From Karalla daura (Eukaryota > Chordata > Actinopteri > Chaetodontiformes > Leiognathidae): a stretch of DNA of 64,000 nt. Within the stretch, counting starts at the first letter, position 1. Each line of letters opens with the position of its first letter. The notes under the pieces were generated by a model. That model ran no database searches. It worked only from the letters and a program-made list of their open reading frames with translations, and had not been told where the DNA came from. The position numbers and the translations under genes were made by a program. The stretch lies in contig CM055191.1 in the NCBI GenBank assembly GCA_029224185.1, forward strand, positions 11,879,536-11,943,535, given 5' to 3'. Below, in pieces: positions 1 through 10,720 of the stretch.

Positions 1-190
1 AACGGTGAAGCTGTTGGCGTTTTTACAGTGTAATCGAGTGACAACGTGAGCTCAGCGCGCTCATCATACAGATAATTATCGCTCTAATCCGCAGCTCAGT
101 TGGGCTTTAACGGAGCTTTAGAGGGAATTTGGGCTCGTTGTTTAGCTCTCCACTCCTAATCTTTGCTGTCTTATCAGCCTCGGCAGGCGG

Positions 191-230
<40 letters not shown>

Positions 231-928
231 CCGGGGAACGGGACATTTAGCAGCAGAAGGGGCAAACGTCTCCCCCGGGGGCTGGCACAGGAGATTGAGA
301 TGACCTTTAGCCAGGTGGCCAGGTGGACGGCAGTGACTAAAGTTTGCTCGGTGTCTGCTGAGTGTGGAGCGGAGCAACAGGTTCATTACAGCAAGAGAAA
401 AGCTAAAACACAACTATGACGAAGCAAGCGGGCTCTCCCAACATGACAGGACATGTCTTAAAGGAGATACGGCAGCTCTGGCTGTCTTGTCTGCACGTTT
501 TAAGAATGATGCACTTGAGATGATTGATTGTTCAATTTAAATATAGAAAAACTTGTGGGTAGAACTAAAGGAAATAGACGAGAATATGATCAAGTCTCCA
601 ACCGGACCTCGATCAGCCTAACATGCAGACACCTATAGCTCCGTTCAGCATTTATTATGTGACGTAAGAGAGGAGTTCCCTCTGTATTTGTTCTTGTAGT
701 TCCGTGACTCAGTCCAAAACAAAGGCATCTGATAGACTGACCTTTTAATCCACAGCACAATCAGTGGAAAAGTTCCTTTAATTGGTTTATTTGTGGCCCC
801 GACTCACCCTTACACAAACAAGGATTTGCACTACGAGCTTAACCAAAATTAAGTCTGAAGGATTGTAACTGAGTGAGTGGCTTTGTCCGGCTCTAACTCC
901 ACTGCCCCCCCCTCCTCCTCCTCCTCAG
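1..928. other. Left-edge non-coding stretch, probably msh5 intron
   Basis: No exon could be supported here. The msh5 exon that should precede the one at 929 (carrying the conserved segment between Walker B and the next helix) was not found, so it probably lies left of the window and this stretch is intron. It holds a run of 31 C at 197-227; open frames across that run are low-complexity products. Confidence 0.5.
197..227. repeat. Homopolymer C31 tract
   Basis: An uninterrupted run of 31 C followed by TCCCCGGGG. Such a run can form G-quadruplexes on the opposite strand and is a common site of assembly or read error. Confidence 0.95.
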
Positions 929-1332
929 GTGGACGGACTGTCCCTGCTGGCCGCGTCCACGTCCCACTGGCTGAGGAAAGCTGCGGTGGACGTGCCTCAC
1001 GTCCTGCTGGCCACCAACTTCCACAGCCTGCTGCAGCTGGGCCTGCTGCCCCGCTCCGGCCTGCTGTCTCTGCTGGTCCTGGGACATACTCTCACACACG
1101 CACACACACACACACACTCAGCACGGTGATGAGACGTAGCCTGAGGCTCTGCCAGCGCTCACCGAGCTCCTGCCCTGACACTGTGCATGATAACGTGCTG
1201 GAGGGGAGGAAAGAAAAAGATCCCCACTGCAGAACCTCACCCAAGACCACACACTGAATGAGAGTCCACCGCTCATTCGCTTTACTTCATTAGAAGTTTA
1301 TTTAGTAAAGTACACGCCTCGGTGTGTGTGTG

Positions 1333-1364
<32 letters not shown>

Positions 1365-1863
1365 AGACAGACTCTGGAGACAGCAGTGGATGGGGATGAG
1401 TTGGTGTTTCTCTACCAACTGAGGGAAGGGATGTGCCAGTCCAGCTACGCTGCCAACATAGCTACGCTGGCAGGCCTGCCAAGCAGACTGGTACAGAGAG
1501 CAGTGGAGGTAAACAGACACACACACACGCACACACACACACACACACACGTATGCATAAACTGACTGTGTGTGTGTGGGGCCAGGTGTCGGAGCTGTAC
1601 AGGACAGGACGGCCCATCAAACACGTGGACAAAGCAGCGTCAGACGAGCAGGCAGACAGGTTTGTGGAGGCCCGGCTAACACTGTCCATGGCTGAAGCTC
1701 CTCAGACAGAGCCGTGAGTGTGACCAGGGCTGCGACCACCAGGTGCTGCTCGGTGGTGGACACCTTCCTGAGTCTGGACCTGGAGGACAAGGACTTGGAC
1801 CTTCAGCACTTCATGAAAGAGCAGCTCCTGCCCTCTGCTGGGGAGTTGCTGAGCCGCAGCTGA
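929..1863 (+). CDS. msh5: MutS protein homolog 5, C-terminal part (partial gene)
   Basis: Four exons: 929-1075, 1371-1508, 1586-1659 and 1743-1863 (TGA). They encode the last 159 residues; earlier exons lie left of the window. MSH5 pairs with MSH4 as a clamp on recombination intermediates and promotes meiotic crossovers in the nucleus. The first exon reads VDGLSLLAAS...HVLLATNFHSLL, the end of the MutS ATPase domain, where human MSH5 has VDGLALLAA and VLATNFLSL. The second has DGDELVFLYQL and AGLPSRLVQRAVEV, matching DGNDLVFFYQV and AGLPDKLV. The last has FLSLDLEDKDLDLQHFM, matching FMKLDLEDPNLDLNVFM. All junction phases agree. The donor after 1075 (gtcctg) is weak, so that border may be off by a few bases. 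TG repeats sit beside the acceptors at 1371 and 1586. MSH5 rather than MSH4 or MSH2/6 because of the LDLEDxxLDL motif. Confidence 0.93.
1321..1364. repeat. (TG)n microsatellite at the acceptor of an msh5 exon
   Basis: About 20 TG units with one GC interruption, ending 6 bases before the exon starting at 1371; it takes the place of a normal pyrimidine tract. Confidence 0.9.
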
Positions 1864-1898
1864 GCCGGGAGGCCGTTCCTAAACGCCTGTGGCCAGTT

Positions 1899-1932
<34 letters not shown>

Positions 1933-2285
1933 TCTCTCTCTATCTCTTGATTAAGCCCGAGGAGAAAGTCGCCTGTGAGGCCCTCCCTCAGACCCCGGCC
2001 TCCTTATCGGGCCGCGAGCCCAGAATGAGATTGAAACGTTCACATCAGTTACTCGCCACATGTTGCAGCGTTTGCATTTGCGGCAGCTCAGCTTTTTTCG
2101 CCCGCTCGGCATAAAACACAACAGAAACAGATTGGTGGGATTAAAGTCCTTCTAAACTAATACGCCGTGTTTATCTAAGTGCTGTGTTGCCTAGCCGGCT
2201 GCCTCTCTGCGCCTGGAGTCCTCTCCGCCTCGCCTCGCCGTGTCTTTCCCTGTGTGTCGAGCAGCGTGAATACAGAGGAGGCTGT
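1864..2285. other. Convergent intergenic gap between msh5 and the Ly6 gene
   Basis: This holds both 3' untranslated regions. A C30 run at 1901-1930 starts 37 bases past the msh5 stop and is followed by TC repeats. ATTAAA at 2140-2145 is a possible msh5 polyadenylation signal. No AATAAA was seen for the minus-strand gene. No other gene is visible. Confidence 0.6.
1901..1930. repeat. Homopolymer C30 tract
   Basis: Thirty uninterrupted C followed by (TC)n, in the presumed msh5 3' UTR. Confidence 0.95.
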
Positions 2286-4430
2286 TTACTGCGACCCGGG
2301 GCCGGCTCCGCTCGCACGCCAGGCAGTCAGCAGGGCCACGGCCAGGCAGAGCAGGGGGGAGGCGGCGGCCCCGGGGGCCCCGGGGGCCCCGTTGCAGAAG
2401 GGGGTGTCGCAGCAGTGCTTGGTCATGACGAAGACGGTGGTGTTGGCGCCCACCTCCACGGCCGTCTCCACGTCGCACTCCTCCGCCCTGGCGCAGCCCA
2501 GGGTCTTGATGTCCAGGGTGTCGGCTGGATAGGGTTGGGGGGGGGTGGAGGGAGGGTGGAGGGGGGGTGGGGTAAAGGAAGACAGCTCAGACAGGTGTCC
2601 AGTGGCAGAGCAGGGTGAGGCGTGGCAGAGTGTGTCCGGCTACGCACCTGCCCTGCCTCGGCCCGTGTAGCAGCGCTCGCCCAGGCTGCAGTTGGTGGTG
2701 GTGGTGTAGCAGGCGTCCCAGAAGCCCAGGTCGCAGCGGAAACACTCCAGGTACTCCCCCGGCTCCCCGGGCCCCGCCGCCGGGTCCAGCAGCTGCTCCG
2801 TCTGCTCGTCCTCGCCCTCGCCCAGACCTGAGGGGGAGATCCCGGCAGTGAGGCAGAGCAGAACCGGACACAGAGAAGCAGGCGACACTCCGAAAGCTCC
2901 GCACAACACAACTGCAGCAGGCACACCGGCTAGAAATGGAAGACTCCAAGTCCAGATGTCATATTAGTGGATGAAGGGGCTTTGGATTATTCAGATTTTT
3001 GAGGCGTTTACGTAATAGCTGCGTGGATGCGTTCATTATTCAGAGGGCGCTGAACGTGTGAAGCTGAGGGACAGCGAGCCGGGCCACGTTCTGCCGAGCA
3101 GCACTCCAGCATCCGCGAGCTATTCTGTTTATCCTGCAGCAGTCTGGAATCTGTTTCTTTGAGTGGATGACTTGTGTTATTCGGGGACGGCGCCAAGTCT
3201 CGGGGCCGCATCATGTTTTTATTAACCAGACAGATACTGGAATTAATAGAGGGAGCGGGCTCGCAGGGGCGGGACAGGGCCGCCACAGAGTTCTGAAGGG
3301 TCCCTCCAAACGACACAACGGAATCCTCCCGCGTTCCATCAGAACGCCGTTTCGGGGGTTCAGGTCTTTATTTTAAGCCCCGTCAGAAGGAGCGCTCCTC
3401 ATTTCCGAGCGCAGACAGCGCGTTTGCACGGGGGAGGCGCGATAATCCCGGCAGTTTTGACGAAGCGGAGTCTGGGCCTCAGATTGATGCTCGGGACTCA
3501 TATGGTCGGAGCACATCCAGCTGCCAAACGGCCGCCTTGGGTGCTGGCGGGGAAGGACTAATCTCCTCCAGGGGGACGTAAGATGAGTTTGCGGGAGACT
3601 TAGGATCCTTATCCCCTCTCATCTCGTTAGCTAGTGCAAGCTCAGGTGAACGGGGCTGAGGAAAACCCGAGTGGAGCGGAGTTCATTGGGAGGGGGAGGA
3701 CAGACTTAATAGTCCGCCTTCAGTCGCCAATCTATCAGCTCCCCCCAGCCAAGACCTGCCGCGCTGATGGAAGCCACCGCGCTCCGTGTTTGGTACCGCC
3801 GCACGGGGCTAGTACATGAAGTAGCGCAGGCGGTGGATAAGGCGATGTTGGAATGAAGCTTTCCGTTAAACAACAACTGCTGCACTTGTGCGATGAATCA
3901 GATTGACAGGAAACGCACCAACGACCGCCCCGACCGTCCCAGTTTGACCGTTTAACCTGTCGCTTTTTGTTGCTTTTCCTGGTCCGGCAATAAAAATCGA
4001 GGCCCGAGTCCGCCCCTCTTGACCGGTCCCTGGTTCTTGGACTGCGTAACAGTCCGAGACGTTCTCCAGGTGAGTCCACGGCAAGACAAAGACAGCGCTC
4101 CTAATTGCAGGGCTGTTGCGTTAGACGGCGCAGGCGTTGCGAGAGAGGCCCCGTTGATGTCTCACAAATAAGCGAGGCCCGGGGTCTGCCCGGCCGTGTC
4201 TGCCTCACATGAATAATTTACAGCCGCGCCGAGGCGGCGAGGGGCTGCGGCTCATTAGGAGCGCGCCGTCTCCGCCTTCAAAGCGGCAAAACGCCTCAGC
4301 CCCGCGCGCGCGGGCCGGCCGGCGGGCGGGCGGGCGGGCGCAGCTGCACGGGGGCAGGAGCCCGCGTGGCCTTACCTCGGGACGGCGCGAGCGCGGCGAC
4401 GGCCAGAACGCAGAGCAGCAGGCGCCTCAT
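2286..4430 (-). CDS. Ly6/uPAR (three-finger) GPI-anchored protein, small
   Basis: Three exons on the minus strand: 4430-4376, 2827-2648 and 2524-2286, giving 157 residues with matching phases. Exon 1 encodes a signal peptide starting MRRLLLCVLAVAALA. Exons 2-3 carry an LU (three-finger) domain: CFRC, CYT, CSLGERC, a Cys pair near CARAEEC, then KHCCDTPFCNG, about ten cysteines ending in the diagnostic CC-x5-CN. The tail after CNG (APGAPGAAASPLLCLAVALLTAW) is small residues then a hydrophobic stretch, as expected for a GPI signal, so the mature protein probably sits on the outer cell surface. An N-glycosylation sequon (NCS) lies in the domain, and an acidic spacer of about 25 residues separates signal and domain. 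Known relatives bind receptors, integrins or nicotinic channels; the ligand here cannot be inferred. Ly6 genes also lie near MSH5 in human MHC class III, but I cannot assign an orthologue. Confidence 0.88.
4220..4370. other. CpG-rich stretch in intron 1 of the Ly6 gene
   Basis: Strongly GC- and CpG-rich sequence including repeated GGGC units at 4319-4340, just downstream (minus strand) of the first Ly6 exon. Probably part of that gene's CpG-island promoter. Confidence 0.5.
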
Positions 4431-4637
4431 GCTGCCTCGCACGCCTCCTCCAGTGACTGCGCCGCGGGCGCCGCTGAGCAGGGGCGGGAGGCGGGGCTGA
4501 AATAGGATTAGCCGGGGAGGCACCTGCTCGCCCCGCACGGGTCACAGCCGCTGACCATCGCCTCGCTCACCGGGGGGGCAGGCCGTCAGACGCTGCACGT
4601 CTAGAGCTGCTGTTTGCATTTACTCATAGGACGAGTG

Positions 4638-4680
<43 letters not shown>

Positions 4681-5279
4681 AGAAGAAGAAGGAGGGAGGG
4701 ATTTGAAGCCAGAAGAAGTCTATGCCCGGGTCAGAAAACGTCATTTGGTTTATTAGCGTGTTCACACAGAGGATGGCGAGTATGACTGTTACACATTGGA
4801 GACTCCAGGCCGCTCCCTGCTCGCTCCCCGGGCCCGACGCCACGCGGCCTCCCGTCCGGACGTGCACGCAAAGGCGCCGGAAAACATTCGCCCCGTCCAG
4901 CTCCTCACTTCTCACAGAGACGGCTTAGCGTTCCCTCTCCTTCTCTCGCTCTCTCTCGCTCTCTTTCTCGACGTTTCAAACGGGCGTCTCGAGGCTGCTT
5001 GAGCCCCTGTCACTTTCATCCTTTGTGCCACAAAGTGTCTATCGTAGCTCCTCGCTCTCCTCGCAGAAATTGCACGTGTCCTGAGTCAGCGCATGGTTAA
5101 GCAGCTTACAGCCTCCCTTATGTCTGCCCAGATATGTATCAACACACACACGCACGCACACACACACTCACGCTCACACGGTAATCTCACAGAGTAGGGA
5201 ATTCGATTCAGTTACATTTTCAATGCAGCAGAAAAAACCTGTGGTGCTGAATTATGTAACAACACTGAATTATGTACAG

Positions 5280-5310
<31 letters not shown>

Positions 5311-5724
5311 AAAATACTGATGTACACACGAGAAAGAAATGGCTGTCACCGCATGTGGGCTCAGATATGGGACTCCCCTCTGGTCACATTTTGCAGAGAT
5401 TTCTCGTACGGACGTATTTGGAGATTGATGCCGGGCGGATCAAACCAGAGACGCAACATGTGTTTGAAGAGAGCGGAGCCACGAGCTGAAGAGGAACGCT
5501 CGGCTAACGAGTCGTTTTGCTGCGACTCGCCCGCTCTCAGCTTTGTTTCTTTTCTCCTTATTCAGTAGATCTGTCCCACCCGTCCGGGTCGGCCGTCTGG
5601 GCCCAGCAACAGAGATGTATTCTTTCATTCTCTGCACAGTCTCTGTGATCGCTCACTGAGCTGTATCATCCGTCCGTTATCGCTCTCGCTTTGTACCCGA
5701 GCAGCATTGCCGGGTGAGGGCGGG

Positions 5725-5875
5725 ATACACAGCACGCCCTGGACAGGCCTCCAATCCATACACACACACACACATTAATCACTTTCTCACTCTCGCTTCA
5801 ACTTCCAGGCTCCTATCGGCCTAAAACATGCAAACCTCACAGAGAACACAGCCCTGAATCTGACCCGGATTCACG
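5725..5875 (-). repeat. Fragment of a dispersed tRNA-like fish repeat
   Basis: It shows the 3' half of the family in reverse: the GGACAGG...CCAATCCAT segment, a CA run, then CACTCTC and ACATGCAAAC, the reverse of the GCATGTT-type segment seen in the other copies in this window. Confidence 0.5.
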
Positions 5876-6470
5876 GCGGCCCTATTCACCGAAACCGCCT
5901 CATTGATAAATACAACGTGGATGCCATTAAAGGTCACATCAGGTCTTGGAATGATCACAAAGTTGAGCAACGCCCCCTACGATATTATAACCCTCGTGAA
6001 TTCAGCTCTATTGCAGGGCGCTGGTATTATTCTCACTGAGGTGTGTCTCATAAAACAGCAGCTGAGCTTTCGGCTCGAAGACCTCGGACCGGTAACTGAG
6101 ATACCAACCCGCAGACGCGCCACAATCATATTTGGTAGCAGCTCCGCTATCCAGCGTCTTCTTCTTTTTTCTCTTTCCTTTTTCCCCGCCTCTAAATGTA
6201 AACAGATTGGAGCATCTCACGCTGAGAGGGACTCGTGTTATGTGCGAGCAAGAGTGCAGGAAGAGGGTGGTGGTGGGGGGGGGGGGGCTGCTTTTTTTTC
6301 ACGAGCAAAGAAGTGCGAAGGAGGCTGCTCGCAGCTCGTTGCAAGACTCAGGCACCTCTCTCTCCCCAGCCCGCGCCTGCTACTGAAAGATACATCCAGC
6401 ATCTCAAAACGGCATCCCGTACCTACACAAAACCCTGTCGGCCGGCCGCGTGATGCACGCGTGCTGGAGG

Positions 6471-6474
<4 letters not shown>

Positions 6475-6512
<38 letters not shown>
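6475..6512. repeat. (GA)n microsatellite
   Basis: About 19 GA units after GGGAGATA. Confidence 0.9.
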
Positions 6513-6515
<3 letters not shown>

Positions 6516-7590
6516 GGTGTGGCTGCAAATTACTGTACGCTTCAGTCTCGGTCGTCATCTGGATGGCAGGATCCCAGCATGGGCCCAAACAACAAGGAAA
6601 TACTCTGCAGTCCTCAAGCACCTATAAAAACCTTCAGACTGATCCCCTGTGTAATTAGAGGCAGGAGGAGAAAATGCTGGCGATAATTAAAATCCTACCC
6701 CCTTTGCTTCTCCCTGCCTGTTGCTCACACTGTTGCCTAATTGGAGCCCGATCACATGCTACTCTGCGCTGTTTTGCCCTGTTTTTTCGGGACGCTTTTT
6801 TTTTTTTCTCTCTCCCTTTCTTTTCTTTTCGCAGGGAGCCCAAGGATTGAGATGGAGGCTGGAGTATTTGAATAAAAGCGTAGGACTGAGGATGATGAAG
6901 AGAGAGGAGATGAAAGGTCGGGCTGGTGGGAGGGTGAGGCTTCAGTTACACGACTCACAGGGTCGCTTCTCTCGCTTAAGCCGCGTCAGGAATAACTCAC
7001 AACAGCTTCACCAGATTTCGCTTTTTTTTTTTGGTTGGGTTTCTCTTTCTCTTTTTTCTTGCACTGCTCTTTTCTTTGTGAATCCGCCATCTGAGTGAAA
7101 TCCTTAAAGCCGTACGCGAGAAAAGAGGGGAGAGAGAGAGATCTGAGCGGCCGACACTGGGAATCGGAATAAAAAATGTTGAATTACGGTAAAAAAAAAC
7201 CCAAAACAAAACAAAAATAAAAAGAACGAGTTGAACACAAGTCTACAACTACATGAGCACGGAGGACAGGCTGGTATTTATAGCATGGCTGTAGGTGTCG
7301 AGTGAGTGGAGCGTGGCCTTAGGTGCCTCTCTTGTTTATACCGAAGAACAATTTCCTCAGATAAAGTGTAGATTACAGTATGTGCGAGATTAGATAAAGA
7401 CTCATTTGAGAGCTAATCTGGTTTATCCTCTTAACCAAACCTCTTCAGCGAGGAAGTGTGGATGCTCAGCAGAGCGAGCGAGGAGAGATGGAGCGAGTGT
7501 GCGTGCGTGTCCTAGTACGGCACCCCGAGAAGTTTTCAGGAATCCTCCTCACGTCCTAATATGGTCAAACAAGCAGTGGCTTTTTCTGGA

Positions 7591-7616
7591 TTTTTTTTTT
7601 TGGGGGGGGGGGGGGG
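7591..7616. repeat. T11-G15 homopolymer pair
   Basis: Eleven T directly followed by fifteen G. Confidence 0.9.
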
Positions 7617-7789
7617 CGAGTTCAAAGACAAACGAGATGGCGAGTTGACATCAAACGGCATAGCTCCGATCTTTCAATCGCGGGTGAGTCAGAGAACGAT
7701 GTAGGACAAAAACACCCTTCACAGACAGTGAGTCAGAGCCACTGCGCCACTCGCAGGCACTCAAACATTACCAGCAAACATTTCATGGG

Positions 7790-7795
7790 TTTATT
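7790..7795 (-). promoter_or_regulatory. Candidate polyadenylation signal of tmem200
   Basis: AATAAA on the minus strand, 164 bases past the tmem200 stop codon. The position fits a short 3' UTR. Confidence 0.5.
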
Positions 7796-7915
7796 GAGGA
7801 ATGCATAGTCTCGTCTCCCCGAGCACGTCGGGTAGCCCCCCATGTGTCAGAAACGTTCAGATGTGTCTCGTCATGCATATTTAATGGGCCAGTGGAGGTG
7901 GAAGCCGGCAGGGGT

Positions 7916-7931
7916 GGGGGGGGGGGGGGGG
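7916..7931. repeat. Homopolymer G16 tract
   Basis: Sixteen G about 30 bases past the tmem200 stop (in its 3' UTR, as C on the transcribed strand). Confidence 0.9.
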
Positions 7932-7958
7932 TAGGGAGGAGGTGAGGGGGGGCGGGAC

Positions 7959-8789
7959 TCAGAGCTGGGCCGGGGGAGACGAGCCTGTCCGTACGTTGAC
8001 GTTGATCTCGCTGGAGTTGCACGAGTCTGAGTAGACGGACGAGATGGACGGGCACGAGGGGGAAGGATGGAGGGCGGGCTGCTGGTGATGCAAGACTTGA
8101 GCCAAGAGGGTCGACCCTCCTTCCTCCCCCTCCTCCTCCTCCTCCTCGCCTTCTCCCTCCGCAGCCTCCTCTTTACCTGGCCCGTCCGCTGGCGGTCCGC
8201 CGATGTTGTGTCTGTGGCAGTGAGGGTGAGGCGGAGGAGCGGGCGGAGGAGGCCCGTCGCTCTGGTTGGCCAGCGGGAGCGTGTGGGCCGGGGTGGCCCA
8301 GCAGCCCCGCTCCGCCTCCCTACACTGCTCCCAGGGCTCCTGGCAGCCGAAGCTGGGCTGCTCCTGCGAGTCCTCCCAGCCGCTGCCCCCCTTCAGGTCC
8401 TCCAGGTCGTCGGGCGTGTGGCGCCTCAGCACCTCCAGGTCGCGGTTCTCGAAGAGCAGCGTGGCGGCGCAGATGAAGATGAACAGGCCCACCCCCATCA
8501 CCACGGGCCCGGCCAGCTTCATCCTGTCCACGTGGCTGGCCCCCCGGCCGCCCGCCGGCTTGGACGCCGCGGACACGTAGCCCGCCACCGCCACGCCCAT
8601 GCCCACCAGCACCACCGCCACGCCCAGCATCAGCCAGACGCCGGGCGCCGAGCGCAGGTGCAGCCTGGTCCGCAGGCCCCGGCCCTTCCTCAGGTGCGCG
8701 TTGCATGCCGGGAGGCAGGCCGGCAGCGACTGGGTGGAGTGGGAGTGGGAGGAGGAGGCGGGGCTGCAGACGGGGCCCGTCGCTGTCAT
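7959..8789 (-). CDS. TMEM200 family two-pass membrane protein
   Basis: One coding exon of 276 residues. The start MTATG (8789) was chosen because it matches the family start MIATG and because a splice acceptor (ccctccag) lies about 17 bases upstream, implying a spliced 5' UTR; the frame stays open to 8960 only by chance. A basic stretch (about 31-48, with RTRLHLRSAPG) leads into TM1 at about 51-71 (GVAVVLVGMGVAVAGY). TM2 is at about 92-112, followed by LLFENRDLE, the family signature. GPVVMGVGLFIFICA is closer to human TMEM200B (GPVIMGVGLFVFICA) than to TMEM200A, but a paralogue call is not secure. The tail has a His/Pro-rich part, a run of about 15 Glu/Gly, and a conserved end (NSSEINVNVRTGSSP). 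Cellular function is unknown for the family. Proximity to L3MBTL matches TMEM200A-L3MBTL3 in human. Confidence 0.9.
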   Translation of the reverse strand: MTATGPVCSPASSSHSHSTQSLPACLPACNAHLRKGRGLRTRLHLRSAPGVWLMLGVAVVLVGMGVAVAGYVSAASKPAGGRGASHVDRMKLAGPVVMGVGLFIFICAATLLFENRDLEVLRRHTPDDLEDLKGGSGWEDSQEQPSFGCQEPWEQCREAERGCWATPAHTLPLANQSDGPPPPAPPPHPHCHRHNIGGPPADGPGKEEAAEGEGEEEEEEGEEGGSTLLAQVLHHQQPALHPSPSCPSISSVYSDSCNSSEINVNVRTGSSPPAQL

Positions 8790-9920
8790 CCTGTGGCCTC
8801 GGGCTGGAGGGGAGACGGGAGGAGGCGGAGAGAGGGGGGGGGGGGAGAGAGAGAAAAACAGAAAGAGTTGAGCAAGAAAAGTGTTGCATGCAGCATCACA
8901 GGCGGCGGCGGCGCTTCGGGGGTGTTGGAGAGAAGATAGTTTACTCGGCGCTGCTCTCAACAGGAAATAGCTGCTTTAATAAGACATGTGGCCGAGTTAA
9001 TGAGATGCCAACTCTTCTGCAGCTCCTCCGGTGTCTCTGTGGAGCCACAAACCCTGCAGCAAGAACCTCTGTGAGCCCGCTCCACAGCTGCCATTCACTC
9101 TGGAACGAAATGAAATACAAACACAACACACACACACACACACACACACACACTGACACCCCCCTCCTCCTCCTCTTCTTCTTCTTCTACGAGATCTTGT
9201 GATTTCACTTCACATCTCACTGCAGTCATGGAAAAAAAAAAGCAAGCAGAAAGAGTCACATTACCCTGCTCCAAGTGAACTCATGATATAATTCACCCCT
9301 GGGGCAAGTTGAACACAACGGGTGATTCAACAGGACGCAAAGGAGGAGGATGATACACAGGCTGTCAGGTCCTGTTTGGTGAGCACTCCTGCGCATTGCA
9401 TCTTTAATGTTGGTGTTGCCGATTGACGGTGCGCGATTCACTGCAGTTCGGACGACTTTAACGCAGTCGTGGATTGAGGAGGAGAAGGAGGAGGGGGGGG
9501 GGGATCAAAGAGATAAATAATAACAACAACAATCCTGCAGGGTTTTATACTTGCCTCGCTCTGGACGCAAATCCGAAAGAGAAACTGGCTCCTCTTCATC
9601 ATCGAAATGAGGGATACAAAAAAAAAGCCCCGAGTTGCGTGTGTTGTTCCTCCCACTCCTCCGTGTGTCTTTCCCCACTTTGATTCTCGCTGTCAGTCCA
9701 CACTTTCTCCCAAATCCAGCGCTGCCTCTCTTCTCCTCCTCCTCCTCCTCCTCCTCCTTTGGCTTTTCTCTAGTAAAAGATCAGTGTTGGTAAAAAAGTG
9801 GTGCAAAGCTGCGCTGCCTCCTCTCCTCTCCGTGCTGCCTGTGCGCCTCTCTCTCTCCCTCTCACCCTCTCTCTCTCTCTCTGCTGCAGCCTGTGTTTTC
9901 ATTTGTGTGTCTCTGTGTTG

Positions 9921-10334
9921 AGAGGAGAGAGAGAGGAGGAGGAGGAGAGGGGAGAGAAGTGTAGGGAGGAAAGGAGGGAAAAAAGCGAAGAGGAGCGGAG
10001 AGAGAGGGGAGGAAGGAAGGCAGGAGGGGAGAGGGGGAGGAGGAAAATGGAGGAGGAGAGAAGTGGGGAGGGAAATTAAGGGAGTGGAGAGGAGGAAAAG
10101 AGGTGAAGGGGAGGAAAGAGAAATGGGAGGACGAGAGAAAGGGAGGAAAAGAGGAGGGGGAATGGATAAGGGGGAGGAAAAGAATAAAAAGAAGAGCAGA
10201 GGAGGAAAATGAGAGGAGTGAGGAGGGGAGAAGGAAACAAGAAAGGGAAAAGAGGAGGAAGGGGGGTGAGGATGGGAAAAGAGGGGGAAAAGGAAAAGGA
10301 AGAGAGGAATAGGAGTAGGAGCGGAGAGGAGGGG
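9921..10334. repeat. Polypurine (GGA/GAAA-rich) tract of about 410 bases
   Basis: The plus strand is almost wholly A and G in irregular GGAGGA, GGAAAAG and GAGAGG units, with very few pyrimidines. Long open frames on the minus strand here are Ser/Pro/Phe/Leu-only translations of this repeat. Confidence 0.9.
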
Positions 10335-10589
10335 TCGTGGGAACGGGAGGCCGGTCCAGGCCGGTCCCACGGTGAGCCCAGTTTATTCTTAGTGATGGCC
10401 ACCAGTTCCTGAGTGTCCAGCCGGGCAGAGAAACACTGAGGGTCATATCTCCTGCTCCACCATCCCTGCCCCCCTCTTCACATCTCTGCTGACTGTGTGT
10501 CAAACACATGATTTGCAGTTATAGATTTTTCTTTTTTGTTGCTCTTGCCGTTGTTGGATGATTGATGCCGCTGGGTTCCCAGCAGCCAT

Positions 10590-10720
10590 CGGGGGGGCCC
10601 TCCCATTTAATTTTGCATGCCGTGTGAAAAATCAAGTAGCACTTGATTGAATTGTGCTTAAAGGCCAAATCCAATTAATGCGCTGAGGTGTGTTTACAGG
10701 TCCTGTGCAGATGTGGATAA
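10590..10720. promoter_or_regulatory. Candidate conserved enhancer-like element
   Basis: Unique, AT-rich sequence with clustered homeodomain/POU-like words: TTTAATTTTGCATG, a TCAAGT-AGC-ACTTGA palindrome at 10632-10646 (NKX2-like half sites) and CCAATTAATG. Inference only; no alignment was made. Confidence 0.3.

Larger units (their letters stand above)
4431..7789. other. Intergenic region between the Ly6 gene and tmem200
   Basis: No gene could be supported. GC-rich sequence just above 4430 is the likely Ly6 promoter, with no clear TATA box. The rest holds (TG)n at 4634-4672, short CA runs near 5280, a fragment of the dispersed fish repeat near 5725-5875, (GA)n at 6475-6512 and a T11-G15 run at 7591-7616. 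The 251-residue open frame at 5903-6658 runs through the GA repeat and looks spurious. Confidence 0.6.

Noticed and set aside
5903..6658. 251-residue open frame on the plus strand
   Set aside because: It crosses a GA microsatellite and a G run, has no recognisable domain, no splice context, and a competing minus frame of similar quality.
8067..8939. 290-residue plus-strand frame
   Set aside because: Antisense shadow of the TMEM200 coding exon, which has membrane segments and family motifs.
9693..10509. Two minus-strand frames of 215-225 residues
   Set aside because: They are translations of a polypurine tract into Ser/Pro/Phe/Leu only.
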